A stretch of 64,000 bases of DNA from Chelydra serpentina (lineage: Eukaryota > Chordata > Testudines > Chelydridae): positions 22,359,001 through 22,423,000 of the forward strand of contig JBAIAC010000014.1 in assembly GCA_037349315.1 (NCBI GenBank), written 5' to 3'. Both the position numbers and the translations under genes were made by a program. The stretch's first letter is position 1. The number at the start of each line of letters is the position of its first letter. Positions 1 through 12,117 of this stretch are shown one piece after another. The notes beneath the pieces were generated by a model that saw nothing but the letters and a program-made list of their open reading frames with translations, did no database searches and was not told the origin of the DNA.

Positions 1-217
1 TTGAACTGAAAAACAAAAAAACAAAATGGTTTCCAAAAAAAATCGACCGAATTGTTTTGAGTCAACCTAAAATTAATTTTTCTTCAATTTTTTTTAATTT
101 TGAATTTTCCGTTTGATTCAGCTGTTCCAGGCATTTTTCACCTTTTTTTTAATTGGCAAAATTTGAAATAAAAAACACCATTTCAAATAAAAAAGCCTAA
201 ATAAAATGTTTCAACTG

Positions 218-252
<35 letters not shown>

Positions 253-350
253 TTTTTCAGCTGAAACTATTCACCCAATTTGATGAATAGTTTCATGCCC
301 CTTTTGGAAAAAAAAATTAACGTTAAAAACATTTCATCCAGCTCTACCCA
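1..350. repeat. A/T-rich low-complexity sequence with T30 run
   Basis: Very A/T-rich stretch with many short A and T runs and an uninterrupted run of 30 T at 219-248. The end of the block has the look of an old MITE-type repeat, but I cannot fix borders or family. It lies inside the CFAP97 intron that follows the large coding exon. Confidence 0.4.
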
Positions 351-1334
351 GAAGTTTAATTACCTACCAGTACTATGTACTAACATGATGCTTCACCGAG
401 TGCATGAAGTCACCATTAAGCAGAGCTGCTAGAGCATAGAGAACAACAGATAAGGACCAGCAAAGCCTTCTTTTCTTGCCCACAGTGCAGCCTCCAAACA
501 GCTAAAAATTTGGTCCATTACCCGTGAGAGTAAAGACAGAAGGAATCACTGAGAAAGCAGCTGCACAACTCTTAGTTTATATGTGCTCATTGCCTGATCA
601 TTTGATGCTCCCATACCACTGATGAATGTTGGGGACAGGACAGCAAAACAGGACACCAGGCTCCTTCTCACCAACAATAAAAGAAATTTCATAAAGTTAC
701 TGGGGAAGGAGAAGCTACAGTTTAAATGAAAACCTCTCAAAGACTATTTGACTGTTCATTTTGTTTGTTAAAATATTTTCACCATTCAATATTTAGAAGG
801 AATTTTAAGTTCATTTATCATAAAGGCACCAGAAGTTAAAAGGTATTTGTAAAATGTTTGCTATTGATAGCTGTGTGTAATTCTGAGTTGCATTTTAAAG
901 TTGAGAATGTCTATAATTTGATAGATTTCCCATATTAAAAGTTAGGTGTTTTTAAAGAAAATTGCTAATATTTGCTATTTGAGTTATTAAATGGATCATA
1001 ATTTGACAAATCAAAGTACAATGTTAGTGGATTTGTGAAAATATCAATCCTATTTGGGGATTCATCACATGGCTACTTATCCCTTTACCCATAAGAGTTT
1101 ATTAAAGGAGCACTTCCATTAGTCTACTGATGTACCAGCGTGCTATTACACAAACAAAACCACCAGGCAGCTTTAAAACGGATGCAACTTGCTCTGAAGC
1201 CAATTTTAAAAGAAAACGCAGCACACACAATGACCCCTAATTTCCATTTGTGCTCAATGCCATAGCTCCCCTCGACACAGAAAACATCACACTTTGTAAA
1301 TAAGTTTGTAAAAATTTTGTTTAAGAAAAATCAC
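351..1334 (-). other. CFAP97: CFAP97 intron downstream of the large coding exon (partial)
   Basis: Intron sequence lying 3' of the coding exon on the minus strand. The donor GT is the complement of 1333-1334, just after the base that splits codon 343. I see no further CFAP97 exon here: the conserved C-terminal part of the protein must lie to the left of the window. No repeat family is recognised in this stretch. Confidence 0.6.
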
Positions 1335-2361
1335 CTTTCAAAAGCTGATTCAGGTCCACAGCATCATGCAAGATCTTTTGATTATGTCTGCGATCAAACT
1401 CAGCATCTAGTGAGAAAGATACAGATGTAAGACTGGGTCTCAATTTTCCATCTTCTAGTCTGCTAGGCTTTACAAATTTTGTATTATACTTAAATTCCTC
1501 AAAATTACCATGCAATTCTTGGCTCACATTTTCTTGCCTTTTTACTTTCAGTTTCTTATCATTTGATGCTGCAAGTTCAAAAGATTGGATAGGACTGATG
1601 TCTGGTGTTGACAGAGGTGTTACATCAGTCACTGTATCTTCTGACTCCTCTGTGTATTCACCAAGCTTTGGTTTTAATTCCACCGACTTTATTCCTGGCC
1701 TGAATTTTTGTCTTGGGGATAGAAGAGCCAAGTTACATATACTTCTCTTTGAGGAAGAGTGTGATGAATCTGATATGCAGCTATCAGAATCCATATCTGA
1801 ACCATCTGTATCTGAACTTGAGGAGGAAGAGGATGAGGATGAGCTAATGGTATACCTTTTGTTAACTTTCTTTATGTTACTGGATTGCTTAACTGATTTA
1901 GGTCTAACCCTTTGTTTTTTGCCATCATCACTACTGTCTTCTTCATCTGTATAATAATCCTCCTCACCTTCTCTAACTATTTTGGGGATCCCAGCTGGAA
2001 TGTTTACACATATTCTTCTACTTAGCGCAGAATTTCTACCAGATGTACTTGCATTTTCTGAATTTAAAGAAACAGACTGTGATGAAGCATTCTCACTATG
2101 GTCAGTGCCACCATTTATGGAATGTTCCTTCGGTGACTCTCTCTTTTTCTCTTCACTTTCCTCCTCAGCACTGTGTTCTTGCATCAGTTTTGTTTCAGAG
2201 TCTGATTTGGCGATGTGTATACCTCCTTTTTCTATGAGCTCACGATGTTCTTCGCCACTGGCTACAACAGGGTTTTCTTCTCTCTTTGGCTCTTCCTCAA
2301 AATCACTATCAAAGAAAGAGTGGTCCACTTCACCCTCTGACACATCTTCATACCGGTCCAT
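1335..2361 (-). CDS. CFAP97: CFAP97 (KIAA1430), first coding exon, N-terminal 342 residues plus one base
   Basis: Cilia- and flagella-associated protein 97, a protein linked to axonemes and motile cilia. The reading frame opens at the ATG complementary to 2359-2361, with G at -3 and G at +4. The start MDRYEDVSEGEVDHSFF, the block EGEEDYYTDEEDSSDDGKK (about residues 131-149), an 11-serine run (about 173-183), the block SEDTVTDVTPLSTPDISP (about 240-257) and the end ILHDAVDLNQLLK match the vertebrate CFAP97 N-terminal half as I know it. Composition is acidic and serine-rich, with little predicted fold. Translation past the donor gives only four more residues and a stop. The exon ends AAAG with intron GTGATT, a weaker donor, splitting a codon as expected for the next family residue, alanine. 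The exon is partial: the conserved C-terminal region is outside the window. No frameshift or internal stop is seen. Confidence 0.95.
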
Positions 2362-2396
2362 CTCAAAAGTTATTGTATAAATTCCAAATCCTGGTC
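2362..2396 (-). other. CFAP97: CFAP97 5' UTR part of the coding exon, with acceptor
   Basis: Short untranslated leader between the splice acceptor and the ATG. The acceptor on the minus strand reads CACCCGCAG, its AG being the complement of 2397-2398, behind a moderate pyrimidine tract. This implies at least one upstream non-coding exon. Confidence 0.75.
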
Positions 2397-3591
2397 CTGC
2401 GGGTGTGAAAAAGGGTTTTCAAAATATTAACAAAAAGCAGAGGAAAGTATACCCTTAGTATAATTCTAGGTTATATTATTAATTATATTATGCTTCTATG
2501 ATATAATTAAATATGTTATGGACCAGGTAAGTTAAATATTTATTGATAACTATATACGGGCCAGATAATATGGTAAGAGGCAGCAGACGTAAGAGAAATG
2601 AGATCAAAGAAAGGAGAAGCAAGCGGCAGAGAGTTGGAACTACGACAGCAGACCTTGTGAAGTTCATAAATTAGCATAAGTTAGGGGCAAAGCTGGGGAG
2701 GAAGGGACACTGTACTGCTTTTGGACTCTACAAGGTAGTTTAATGAGACTGGGGGGAAAACAATCAACCCTGAATAGCTCTTAAGCTGTGCAAGGCAACG
2801 GAACCACACATCTTTAAGAAAGGGGAGCAGAGACCTAAACCTTGTAGAACTCCTTATCAGGGGAAATTTCTAAACTTGGCTTGACACTAATGATACTAGC
2901 ATTGAGAGCACTCCTGCCTCAAGTGATTTTTGAAGCATAGAAATTTCACAGGGCCCATCGTTCCCAGTTCTTTCTCCACTTTCCAACTGCTCTGAAGCTT
3001 CAGAGCTTTATAAATCATGCACCACTACATGGAGAAATGGACCACATGTAGCTCAAAAGCACCATACAGCAGCTTAAGTAGTAAGAAACCAGGAATTTTA
3101 TTAAGATCCAAAGCTTCAAAGAGCCAATGAAGCAAAAGGAGACCTAGTGAGCTAGACACCTTGCAAAGTTCCTAAGCACTGCAGGGCAACAGAAGTGGAA
3201 GGAAACCTGGGGAGCCATCAACTCTGCAAAGCTCCTGAATTCCTCCAATGGCTGTTGAAATCGGGACAGGGGAAGCAGGAAAAGACATGCTTCTCCCCCC
3301 GCCCAGCCACTGCCCTCCTCTTAAAAGTCTAGGGTGGAATTTGAGTTTTGCAGTATTTCTCACTTCTTGGGTCAACTGGCTTCAAATATCCTGTAGAATC
3401 TGACACCCAACTCTCATGCCTAAAAAGAAATGTAATGCCAAAAAAGCTTTAGCATAACAACTTTTTATATTTACTTTATTATGAAGAATGAAAAAGGCAA
3501 CGTTAAAAACGTCTATATATTGCATACATTTTCTTTAAAAAAAACCTGAGAAGTGTAAAATGTCACATTAGATATTCCCAGAACAATCTTA
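2397..3591 (-). other. CFAP97 intron 1, first part, no recognised content
   Basis: Intronic sequence between the coding exon and the hAT insertion. I recognise no gene, RNA or repeat family. The 67-codon frame near 3172-3375 has no homology I can name. Confidence 0.5.
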
Positions 3592-4330
3592 CTTAGATTC
3601 AGGGTGGATAAAAATCAATGATTTAATAATTTTTTTTTAATTTAAAATTTGGGGTTTTTTTTGGATAAAATGCTTTGAGGAAAAAACTATCTAAAGATAG
3701 TTTTAATTAAGGTACATTTTAGCTCAAAGATCCCTCATCATGGAATAGAGATTATAAATTCTAATTCTAGAGTATGAGACAATATATTCATGACTTTTCT
3801 TAATGAGTTCCAATAGTTCATGAAGTAAGGACCCAATCTGATGGGAGTTAGAGGGGCTTCTGTATAGATTATTTATGTTAATCTTTCTCTCTACGCAATG
3901 GAACTCAGTGCTCAGTCTAGAAGATACCATCAGAGATGTTTAGTTTAGTTCTCAAACTGTGGATCTGTGTCTCCAGAGATAACATGCTTATTAACAGCTA
4001 AAATATTTTTAAATAAAAAATATATAGAGGTGAGAAATAACAGACCTCAACCCTATTGTCCCTCTGCAAATTTGTGTACACAGAATCAATCCCTTACCTC
4101 TCTCTCAAAGTGCAAAGTTTCAAAAAGTTCAATGAATAGAAGATAGTTGGGGGCGGAATAGATCTGGACAAGAAGAAGTCTGAAGATAAATATGAGAAGG
4201 GAGGGACAGACAGTAGAAACAAAAGTGAAATTGAGCAGCATATTCCAGAAGTCTTGAGGTCTTTCTGAGTGTAGCCTTCATTGATTTGAGATCTACCATA
4301 CCATTCTCACACTAGAAGGGAAAACCTATA

Positions 4331-6843
4331 ATGGCAGCAGGCCGTAAAAGAGACTCAGTTTGGGAATATTTTAATGAAGTTCCTCTACCTATGGGTAAGA
4401 CAGACATGCATGCAAAATGCAAACAGCACAACAAAGAAATGCAAGGCCTGGTTGCCCGAATGAAACACCATGAGAAGCGTTCCTTCTCAGCAGGAAGCTG
4501 CCTTGAAGATGAAAGGAACATGTCTGAACATGCAGGATCTTCAGTTTAGTAAACTTTTTTATTTCATACTTCTGTCTTCCTTCTGGACTATTCTTGAATT
4601 CTCATGTTTGAGCAAAAAATATAGTTGTTACTCTATGGTACTATCATTTTAGATGCAGTTGTCATAAAAAATAAATAGCTGAAATAGGCAGATCTTCCTT
4701 TTACAATTTCCCCTTTAAAGTAGTACTGAGTGTCAGTGAATGCAATGAGTAATACTAAATGAGCAGTATGGTAATAATAATTAAATAACTGCACTGACTT
4801 ATTTTGTTTAGGAGAATTCATCCTCCTAAAATTCATGATTCTGAAGACTATCCATCTTCAAGATCACCATCATTTTCTAAAGTTTGTGTTATCTGCCAAT
4901 GATAGTGTTTCAGTCACATCATGTATGTCACATAGCCACAGTATATCATTAGTAGCAAAAAATAAAATAAAATAAAAAAAATCCATCATCCAGAAACCAC
5001 CATAGATATTTTGTGATAAGAACCAGCAGATTGCAAAAAAGAGGTAATGAATGAAAAAACTGTCCAGTTTGTTTATGCAACGAACTCTCTTTTCCGTATG
5101 ATTGAGAACCCACACTTCATTAACATGGTTCAGTCATTAAGACCAGGATACAGTCCACCCAACAGAGCAGATGTCGAAGGCAAATTGCTGGATAAAGTGT
5201 ATGAAAGAGAAATTGAGCAGTGTGCAAAAGATCTAGAGGGTAAAACTGTTAACCTGAGTCTTGATGGGCGAAGCAATGTCCACAATGATCCTGTTGTATG
5301 TGCTTGTTTGACAACAGAAGAAGAGAATGTCTTCCTTACAGAAACAATTGATACATCAGGAAATGTGCACACAGAAAAATACTTACAAGAAGTAGCAGTA
5401 ACAAACAAAAAATTCAAATGTCTAGTATGCAGCTTGGTCACAGACAATACTGCAAATGTATCCAAAATGAGAAGAAATTTAGAAGAGAGTCCCAAGTTAA
5501 TAATATATCCCTGCAGTGCTCATTTGATGCACCTCCTAGCCAAAGACTTCAGTGTTTCAGAAATAAAGGCTAATGTTGAAATTGCAAAATACTTGTGTAA
5601 CAACCACTTTGCAGCAGCTGCTCTGAAAAAGTGGGAAGAACCAAGCTAACTCTCCCACAAGCCATGCAATGGAACTCAGTAGTACTGAGTTTTGAGTACT
5701 AGATCAAGAACTAGCCTAATCTGATGACAGTTTGTGAAAAAAATCATGAAAAAAAATAGATGCCACTGTCACAGCCGAAGTTCTCAACATTGGGCTTAAG
5801 AGAAATGTTGAACACATGCTGAGTACCTCGAAACCTATTTCTGTAGCCTTGAACAAAAAGCAGGGAAATAGCTGTTTTATTTCTGATGCTGTTGAAATCT
5901 GGAAGGAACTAAGCGAGATCTTAAAAAGAGAAATGTGCAATAACAGAGTTAAATTACAAGCATTAAAAAAAAAAATGAATGGGACAAGCATTATCTCCAG
6001 CTCATTTTCTTGCAAATATTCTCAATACTCGGTACCAGGGTCAAACCTTAACTGATGAAGAGGAGTTGGCTACGACATGGACATCCAGCAATCATATAAT
6101 GCCAACTATAAAAAACTTCAGAACTAATGATCTAGTGAACATGACCTATGAAGGAAGGCTGAAGGAATTGGGTTTGTTTAGTTTGGAAAAGAGAAGACTG
6201 AGAGGGGACATGATAGCGGTCTTCAGGTATCTAAAAGGGTGTCATAAGGAGGAGGGAGAAAACTTGTTCATCTTAGCATCTGAGGATAGAACAAGAAGCA
6301 ACAGGCTTAAACTGCAGCAAGGGAGGTTTAGGTTGGACATTAGGAAAAAGTTCCTAACTGTCAGGGTGGTTAAACACTGGAATAAACTACCCAGGGCGGT
6401 TGTAGAATCTCCATCTCTGGAGATATTTAAGAGTAGGTTAGATAAATGTCTATCAGGGATGGTCTAGACAGTAATTGGTCCTGCCATGAGGGCAGGGGGC
6501 TGGACTCGATGACCTCTCGAGGTCCCTTCCAGCCCTAGAATCTATAAGGATGAACCAATCAAGAAATATATGTTTGTTGATGATGTTTTAAAGAAAGTCA
6601 CACCAGTGAACTGGTGGAAGTCACTTAAGCACATGGATTCAGAGACTGTTGAAGTGATAATCTCCTTTTAACAGCAGTAGCTTCTTCTGCCGATGTAGAA
6701 AGAATATTTTCTTCCTTTGGACTAATTCATTCCAAATTGAGAAATCATTTTGGACCTGAAAAAGCAGGAAAGCTTGTTTTTCTTTTCCAGATTATGAACA
6801 AACAGTTAGCTGCAGAAGCCAATGTTTTAAGTTTCTCACATTG
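4331..6843 (+). pseudogene. hAT transposase remnant
   Basis: Several frames together resemble one hAT transposase. At 4331-4546 there is a BED-type zinc-finger start (WEYF, then AKCKQHNKEM), where the second expected cysteine looks replaced by histidine. At 5047-5649 there is a DUF659-like core with CSLVTDNTANVSKMRR and YPCSAHLMHLLAKDF. At about 5816-6105 the middle part continues with a frame change. At 6547-6843 there is the hAT dimerisation tail, with ASSADVERIFSSFGLIHSKL and LFQIMNKQ. The part between 4547 and 4800 is closed in all frames; TTTTGTTTAG at about 4803-4812 could be an intron acceptor. Stops, frameshifts and the CR1 insertion make it non-functional. Confidence 0.85.
6110..6546 (+). 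mobile_element. CR1 LINE 3' end inserted in the hAT element
   Basis: 5'-truncated CR1. The frame reads MTYEGRLKELGLFSLEKRRL and then [20 protein letters not shown], the usual C-terminal end of CR1 ORF2, followed by the short 3' UTR ending GGTCCCTTCCAGCCCTAGAA. It separates two parts of the hAT transposase, so it arrived after the hAT copy. The left border is good to about 20 bases. Confidence 0.9.
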
Positions 6844-7456
6844 ACCTGGCTGACAGTCGATTTAAAATTGTTTTAAAACAAAAATTAACAAAAACAAACC
6901 TGATTTTAAAAAACCTGAATGTTTAACTAAATTCAAAAATTTATATGCTTGTTTTGTTAAAATATTATATGTTTACTGTTGAAGAAAAAAATCCAGAATA
7001 CATAACACGTTGTTGTTTTAATTAAATAGAACAATTTAAATGTCTGTATCGTGATGTTCTCCTCCTAATACAGCATGGCAAGAAAATCCTCCAAATATTA
7101 AAATGATTAGCCTGTTGAATTGGAGATATTTATTAAGTCCAATATCTTAATAAATATTAAGGTATTTAATATTAAGGGAGGTGAACTATCTGCTTCAATT
7201 ACCTTTGATAAATGAAATAACCAAACAATCATTCGTTTTCTGATATAGCTGTAAAACTAATCTGAAGTTTTCAAAATAAATCACTTAAAAATGTATAGTG
7301 TGTACCTTCTAAAAATAAAGCCTACATCTATCTTGGAGTTGTGAAGAATATGTATTAAAGTTATAACAACCAACAAGAACGCACTTTTATGTAGAAATTC
7401 ATGATTAAATCGAGTCTTCCGGACTAGGGTGAAATCAAATTCACCCTGCTTACGTT

Positions 7457-8959
7457 CTTCTTTCTTTAAGTTCAGCTTTCATAAGACCCACAGTTATGGA
7501 ACTACCTGTTTTATAGTTGTCATGCGTGGGACATCAGTTTTATTGTTGATTAACACAACACATACAGTATTATAGTTTAACTATAAATCCTTTACATGAC
7601 AGATATAGAAGAGGTGTCCTTGTGTCAGTAGTTGCATGACTCTGCTTTGTATCTAGATGCAAATGAACCAATAACTGAATGACAGAACAGTGTTCTTATC
7701 TCTATTATCAGACCTCAATATTGTTTGCCGCATGGAATTTACTTGTACCTAAACTTTAAACTGTCTTATATAAATGGAAGAGTGAAATTCTATGGGTCAC
7801 AGTTAAAGTTGGTTTTGGGCAATTTTACACATTTTTTCTTAAATCTAGATTAGTTAAAAATATGTATCTGTATTATCTTTTCTGATCATTTTCATCCATT
7901 AACACTTAAATGTTAACTGTAACATTCTTGCAAATATAGTTTTTGTATCATTATGTTCTTAGCAACCAAGACTACATTAACAATATTTTAGTGTTACTGG
8001 TTATACTGTAACATATGGCCATGTTAGGTCTTCACAACTGTCACTATGCTGCACAGTAATGGTTAGTCACAATTTCATGGCAACAATGGAGACAGAATTC
8101 GAGCATCCAAAATGCAGATTTTTTGAACTACAGAAGAATCATTTGTTAGCAGTCTGTGGCCTCTAAACACACAGTTCAGCAACTCTGATTCTGCCCAGCA
8201 GATAACGATGGTAACATTAGCCACTTCACTGCAATATTAATATTTTATTCATAACATTACCTCTTCCCTTTTCAGGCACAGTCCCTTCACTTTGTAATCT
8301 TTACATTATTAAAAAACAGATGTGCTGCTTTGGTCAATTTCTCTCAGTGACATTCTTGGTGCCTCACAAACTAGACATTGTTTGAATGGTGAGTATGACA
8401 TTAAATTAAATGAGAGAAGTTTGATTCTGAGTTGGTACTTGTGCATCTAGGGCTCATGTCATTTCTCTGAAAAGTGGGATTTGCCAAATTATTTGTAGTC
8501 AGGGATTTTTTAGGAGACTAGCACACTACATATATGTGCAAAATCTTTTATTACAAAGTCTGTAGAAAGTTCAGATTTTTACTATTTCAGTTGCTATAAT
8601 ATGGAATCAACAAATGAGATCATGTAGTCTTAGTAAAAGCTGTCACTGATCCCAAATACCTCTGCCTAACTTCTGATTTTAATAACCCTCTTATTTACAT
8701 ATTCAAAGAAAACATGTTTCCTGCTGTATATGCTAACAGCTATCCATCTAGGAAATTCTTACCAATCATCAAGTACTTACCTAAGCCCCTGTCTTTTCAA
8801 CACTTACACATATGCTTACCTTTACTAAGTAGTCCCACTCAAGTCAACAGTAAATTATGAACATAAGTTTTTGCAGGACTGGGACTCTATGGAATAACTT
8901 CAAGAATACACTAATTAGCTAGTGGTAGTAAAACAACAACTTTAGGTATCCACTACCAG
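7457..8959 (-). other. CFAP97 intron 1, no recognised content
   Basis: A/T-rich intronic DNA between the hAT element and an old SINE-like fragment. I see no exon, RNA gene or clear repeat border. Confidence 0.45.
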
Positions 8960-9070
8960 CTCAAAGTTTATTATTATTTGTATTATCACAGCACCTAGTG
9001 CCCCAGTCATGGACCAGGACTCCACTGTGCTCGGCAAAATATAACACAGAAAAGACAGTGTCTTTAAAGA
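8960..9070 (+). repeat. Old SINE-like fragment (chromosome-wide dispersed type)
   Basis: Contains the pattern CACAGCACCTAGTGCCCCAG and ends near CAGTGTCTTTAAAGA. A related sequence is at 43885-43990. The pattern resembles an ancient amniote SINE or CR1-derived repeat; the family name is uncertain. Confidence 0.45.
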
Positions 9071-9629
9071 ATGAGGATCAAAACCTTGTCCACCCTAAAG
9101 ATTTCTAAAAAAAAAGGTCATAGTATAAACTGCATAAACATCAGATTTGTTTAAAAACAACAACAAAAAACAACACCTGCTACCCACACTACCCCCCTGG
9201 AGATCAGTTTGGAGGTGGGTTGTAATAATAATTCCTCTGGACATTACTTTAATATAAATATCAAATAATAAGACAAAGGTAGGATCCCCCACAAAAAAAG
9301 AACTTAGCTTGAAGACACATTAGTGGTTTGAATAGATGTTATGTTTCAATGTTAAGTTTAAAACAAAGTTAGAAATGAAAAGTGTATAAAGTATGGAAGT
9401 ACACAGTTAAAGCATCTAGACTAATTTAACCAGTTCCTGGAGTTGTCCTCCCACCATTTAATTTCTTTGCACAGGGAGCATTGAAGTAAACGTGCATTCC
9501 CCAAGAACCAAATGTGATTATTTACCACCACACAAACTTTCCATCTTTCATTTAAGTGCTCCAATGTCATGATTGGGACATATGGTGTTTGTATATGTAG
9601 AGTTATTTAAGTTAAGTCCCAATGTGGGC

Positions 9630-10245
9630 ACAAGAACAAATGGCTATAAACTGGCCATCAACAAATTTAGGCTTGAAATTAGATGAAGGTTTCTAGCCAT
9701 CAGAGGAGTGAAGTTATAGCCTTCCAAGGGGAGCAGTGGGGGCAAAAAAACCTAACTGGTTTCAAGACTGAGCTTGATAAGTTTATGGAGGGGATGGTAT
9801 GATGGGACTGCCTATAATGGCATGTAGCCAATCTGCGACTGCTAGCAGCAAATATCTCCAATGGTTAGTGATGGGACACTAGATGGGGTGGGCTCTGAGT
9901 TACTACGGAGAATTCTTTCCCAAGTGTCTGGCTAGTTGGTCTTACTCACATGCTCAGGGTCTAACTGAACACCATATTTGGGGTTGGAAAGGAATTTTTC
10001 CCCAGGTGAGATTGGCAGAGACCCTGGGAGTTTCCTCTGAAGCACTGGGCACAGGTCACTTGCAGGTTTAAACTAGTGTAAATGGTGGATTCTCTGCAAC
10101 TTGAAGTCTTTAAATCACGATTTGAGGACTTAAGTAAATCAGCCAGAGGTTAGGGGTGGATGGGTGAGGTTCTGTGGCCTGAAATGTGCAGGTCAGACTA
10201 GACGATCATGATGGTCCCTTCTGACTTTAAAACATCTACGAGTAC
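9630..10245 (+). mobile_element. CR1 LINE 3' UTR fragment
   Basis: Aligns by eye with the end of the large CR1 at about 43230-43830: both carry ATAAACTGGCCATCA, GGTTTCTA-CCATCAGAGGAG, TTACTACGGAGAATTCTTTC (here) and a terminal block with GGTCAGACTAGACGATCATG and ATGGTCCCTTCTGAC. Only a few codons of ORF2 precede the 3' UTR, so it is 5' truncated. Confidence 0.85.
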
Positions 10246-10979
10246 AATGAGACATGCTAACTTTTTGACTAATGACACTTGAAATAAATTACCAGCACCT
10301 GGAATGATTATGTCTCATATTGTGAAGTGTCATGCACCTCCCATATGCACTGAGTGCTCTCAGCACCTCTCAGAGTTGGGAATGAGTCCCTTCAGTGTGC
10401 TGCTTGTCATATCAGGAATCTGTAAAATTGTTTTAAGTCTATTATGCATCACCATGAGGGCCACAAAGCAGCATAGCTATAATACAAAATTAAAGTATTC
10501 TAGCTTTTGTGGTCCTTATAAAATAAAAGAATGGATAAGGTAGTATAACTTTCTGATTTACTCAGGTCACTGCTAGGGGAAAAAGAGTAAATACTGTGTT
10601 CAAAAGCTTGGTTGGTTTCTTTTAAGCTTAACTCAGAATTTCTACTGATTTTTGGTGGGGCAGTGAGTGCAGGTTATTAAACTAAACCAATGTTCTTCAA
10701 GAGTAATACACACAAGCCACTGAACTGTGCCTGTAATATTAATGGAGATTTTGTGAGGGAATCTCCTTAGTTCTTTAAATAGCACTAACATGAGACTAGG
10801 AAGCAAAGGGGGCCTTTGAAAGACGGGGGCATGTGGAGTGCTGGGAAAATTACTTGCTAATACACAGCTCAAGGTACCTTAGGAGGGAAACCAACCTCCT
10901 ATAGACTTTAAGTCCTGTACACAAGAGTACGTCTTTGCCTGTGTAAGTGAATCAAGGCGAGCTAGGTTAGTTAGCTGGT
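10246..10979 (-). other. CFAP97 intron 1, no recognised content
   Basis: Intronic sequence between a CR1 fragment and the 1.1-kb unclassified repeat. No feature is supported. Confidence 0.4.
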
Positions 10980-12117
10980 TTACCTCCAAGCTTTAGGGAA
11001 GTGTTGTTTCCTACTGACACGGAGGCTCCACAGCAGAGTCCCTTGTTCTTTGCAAACAATTCTCACCACATCAGATCTCTCAAACTCACTACCAGACATG
11101 TCCTCCAAGATATTTATCCATAAAGAGTAATATGTAAAGTATTTACAGAAAGCTTGTAACTTGTCAAAATTCATAATCATTGCAGGTAATATTTAAGGAA
11201 TTATAGTGAAAGAATGCTTTATGGACTTGGAATAAAAAAGTTAGTCACCAGGGGCTAATGAATCTCAGTGATGGCCCATTTGGGTAGTGAGGGAGTTGTC
11301 ATCCTGCCGTTTAGCCAGTGACATAATGCAAGGCTCAATTGCATGGCCTTGCACAATACCAGGACTTCCAATGGAAAACACTCAGAGGCAACCGCAAACA
11401 ATCAAAACCACTTAAAGGTAAAAAAGGAACTTTACAAGGCAGGGGTTTGCCCTCTCTGAATAGGGAGGAAAAGGCAGTTTTCAGTATAACACAGAGGCGT
11501 GAGAAGCACTTTGGATCCATTAACTGAGGAAACCCTTTGTGGTGTGGGGATGTTTTCATGAACGTTTGGATCCTGGTTCTGGTGAAACCAGTCTGCTCTG
11601 CAACACACTGAACTTTGGGCAGGAAACCTTCTTTATTGGATAGGAAAGGTAACTATTAAGTCTAGGCCAAGGTTTGCATTTGGCGATTGTTTTGTATTGT
11701 TACCATTTGTTTCCACCACTCCCTCTTGTTTCTACTTTAATCTTAATTATATCTTAAATAACCCTACTTTTGTTTTATTGTAAGGGCTCATAACTGCTGT
11801 GTGGTTTATGGGAGCAGTGGTTTAGGGTAACACTGGGAAAGTGGGGTACACTGCACCTTTGAGTGCAGAGGATTTGGATTTTTTGTGAGTAGTCAGTGTC
11901 AGCAGCTGAATATCACAGCGGACTTGGGTGCATCAATTGTTAACCAGCAAGGTGAATACGTGGCTGGTATAGTCCCGAGGAAAGTGCTTGAATGACTAAA
12001 AGGATGGCAGAATTAGGTTGCTGGTACCCAATCAAGCACAGGTAAGACTCCCTCATGCTGGAGGCATGGGGTTATAATGTGACTCTCAGTCTTGGGTGCC
12101 CCAAGAAGAGTCACAGG
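10980..12117 (+). repeat. Unclassified 1.1-kb interspersed repeat, copy A
   Basis: Collinear with the reverse complement of about 30215-31345 over its length. Shared landmarks are CCTTGTTCTTTGCAAACAA (11040 region), GAAAGAATGCTTTATGGACTT, GGAAAGGTAACTATTAA, the CCATTTGTTTCCA block and GGGGTACACTGC. The length is compatible with a solo LTR, but I see no clear TG...CA ends or target duplication, so class is left open. Confidence 0.7.

Larger units (their letters stand above)
3600..7448 (+). mobile_element. hAT DNA transposon, full length, defective
   Basis: Both ends are visible. The left end starts CAGGGTGGATAAAAATC and the right end closes TTCACCCTG, giving terminal inverted repeats that begin CAGGGTG. 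The element is flanked by an imperfect 8-bp target duplication, CTTAGATT (3592-3599) and CTTACGTT (7449-7456), as expected for hAT. Inside are remnants of a BED-finger/DUF659/hAT C-terminal transposase. A CR1 3' end has inserted at about 6110-6546. A shorter relative of the same family sits at 35283-36109 in the opposite orientation. Confidence 0.85.

Noticed and set aside
1598..2380. Plus-strand frames across the CFAP97 exon
   Set aside because: Antisense shadows of a real coding exon with strong serine and acidic bias.
4331..5649. A domesticated hAT-derived host gene
   Set aside because: The element has both termini and a target duplication, and the transposase is broken by stops, frame changes and a CR1. 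Nothing suggests a conserved host function.
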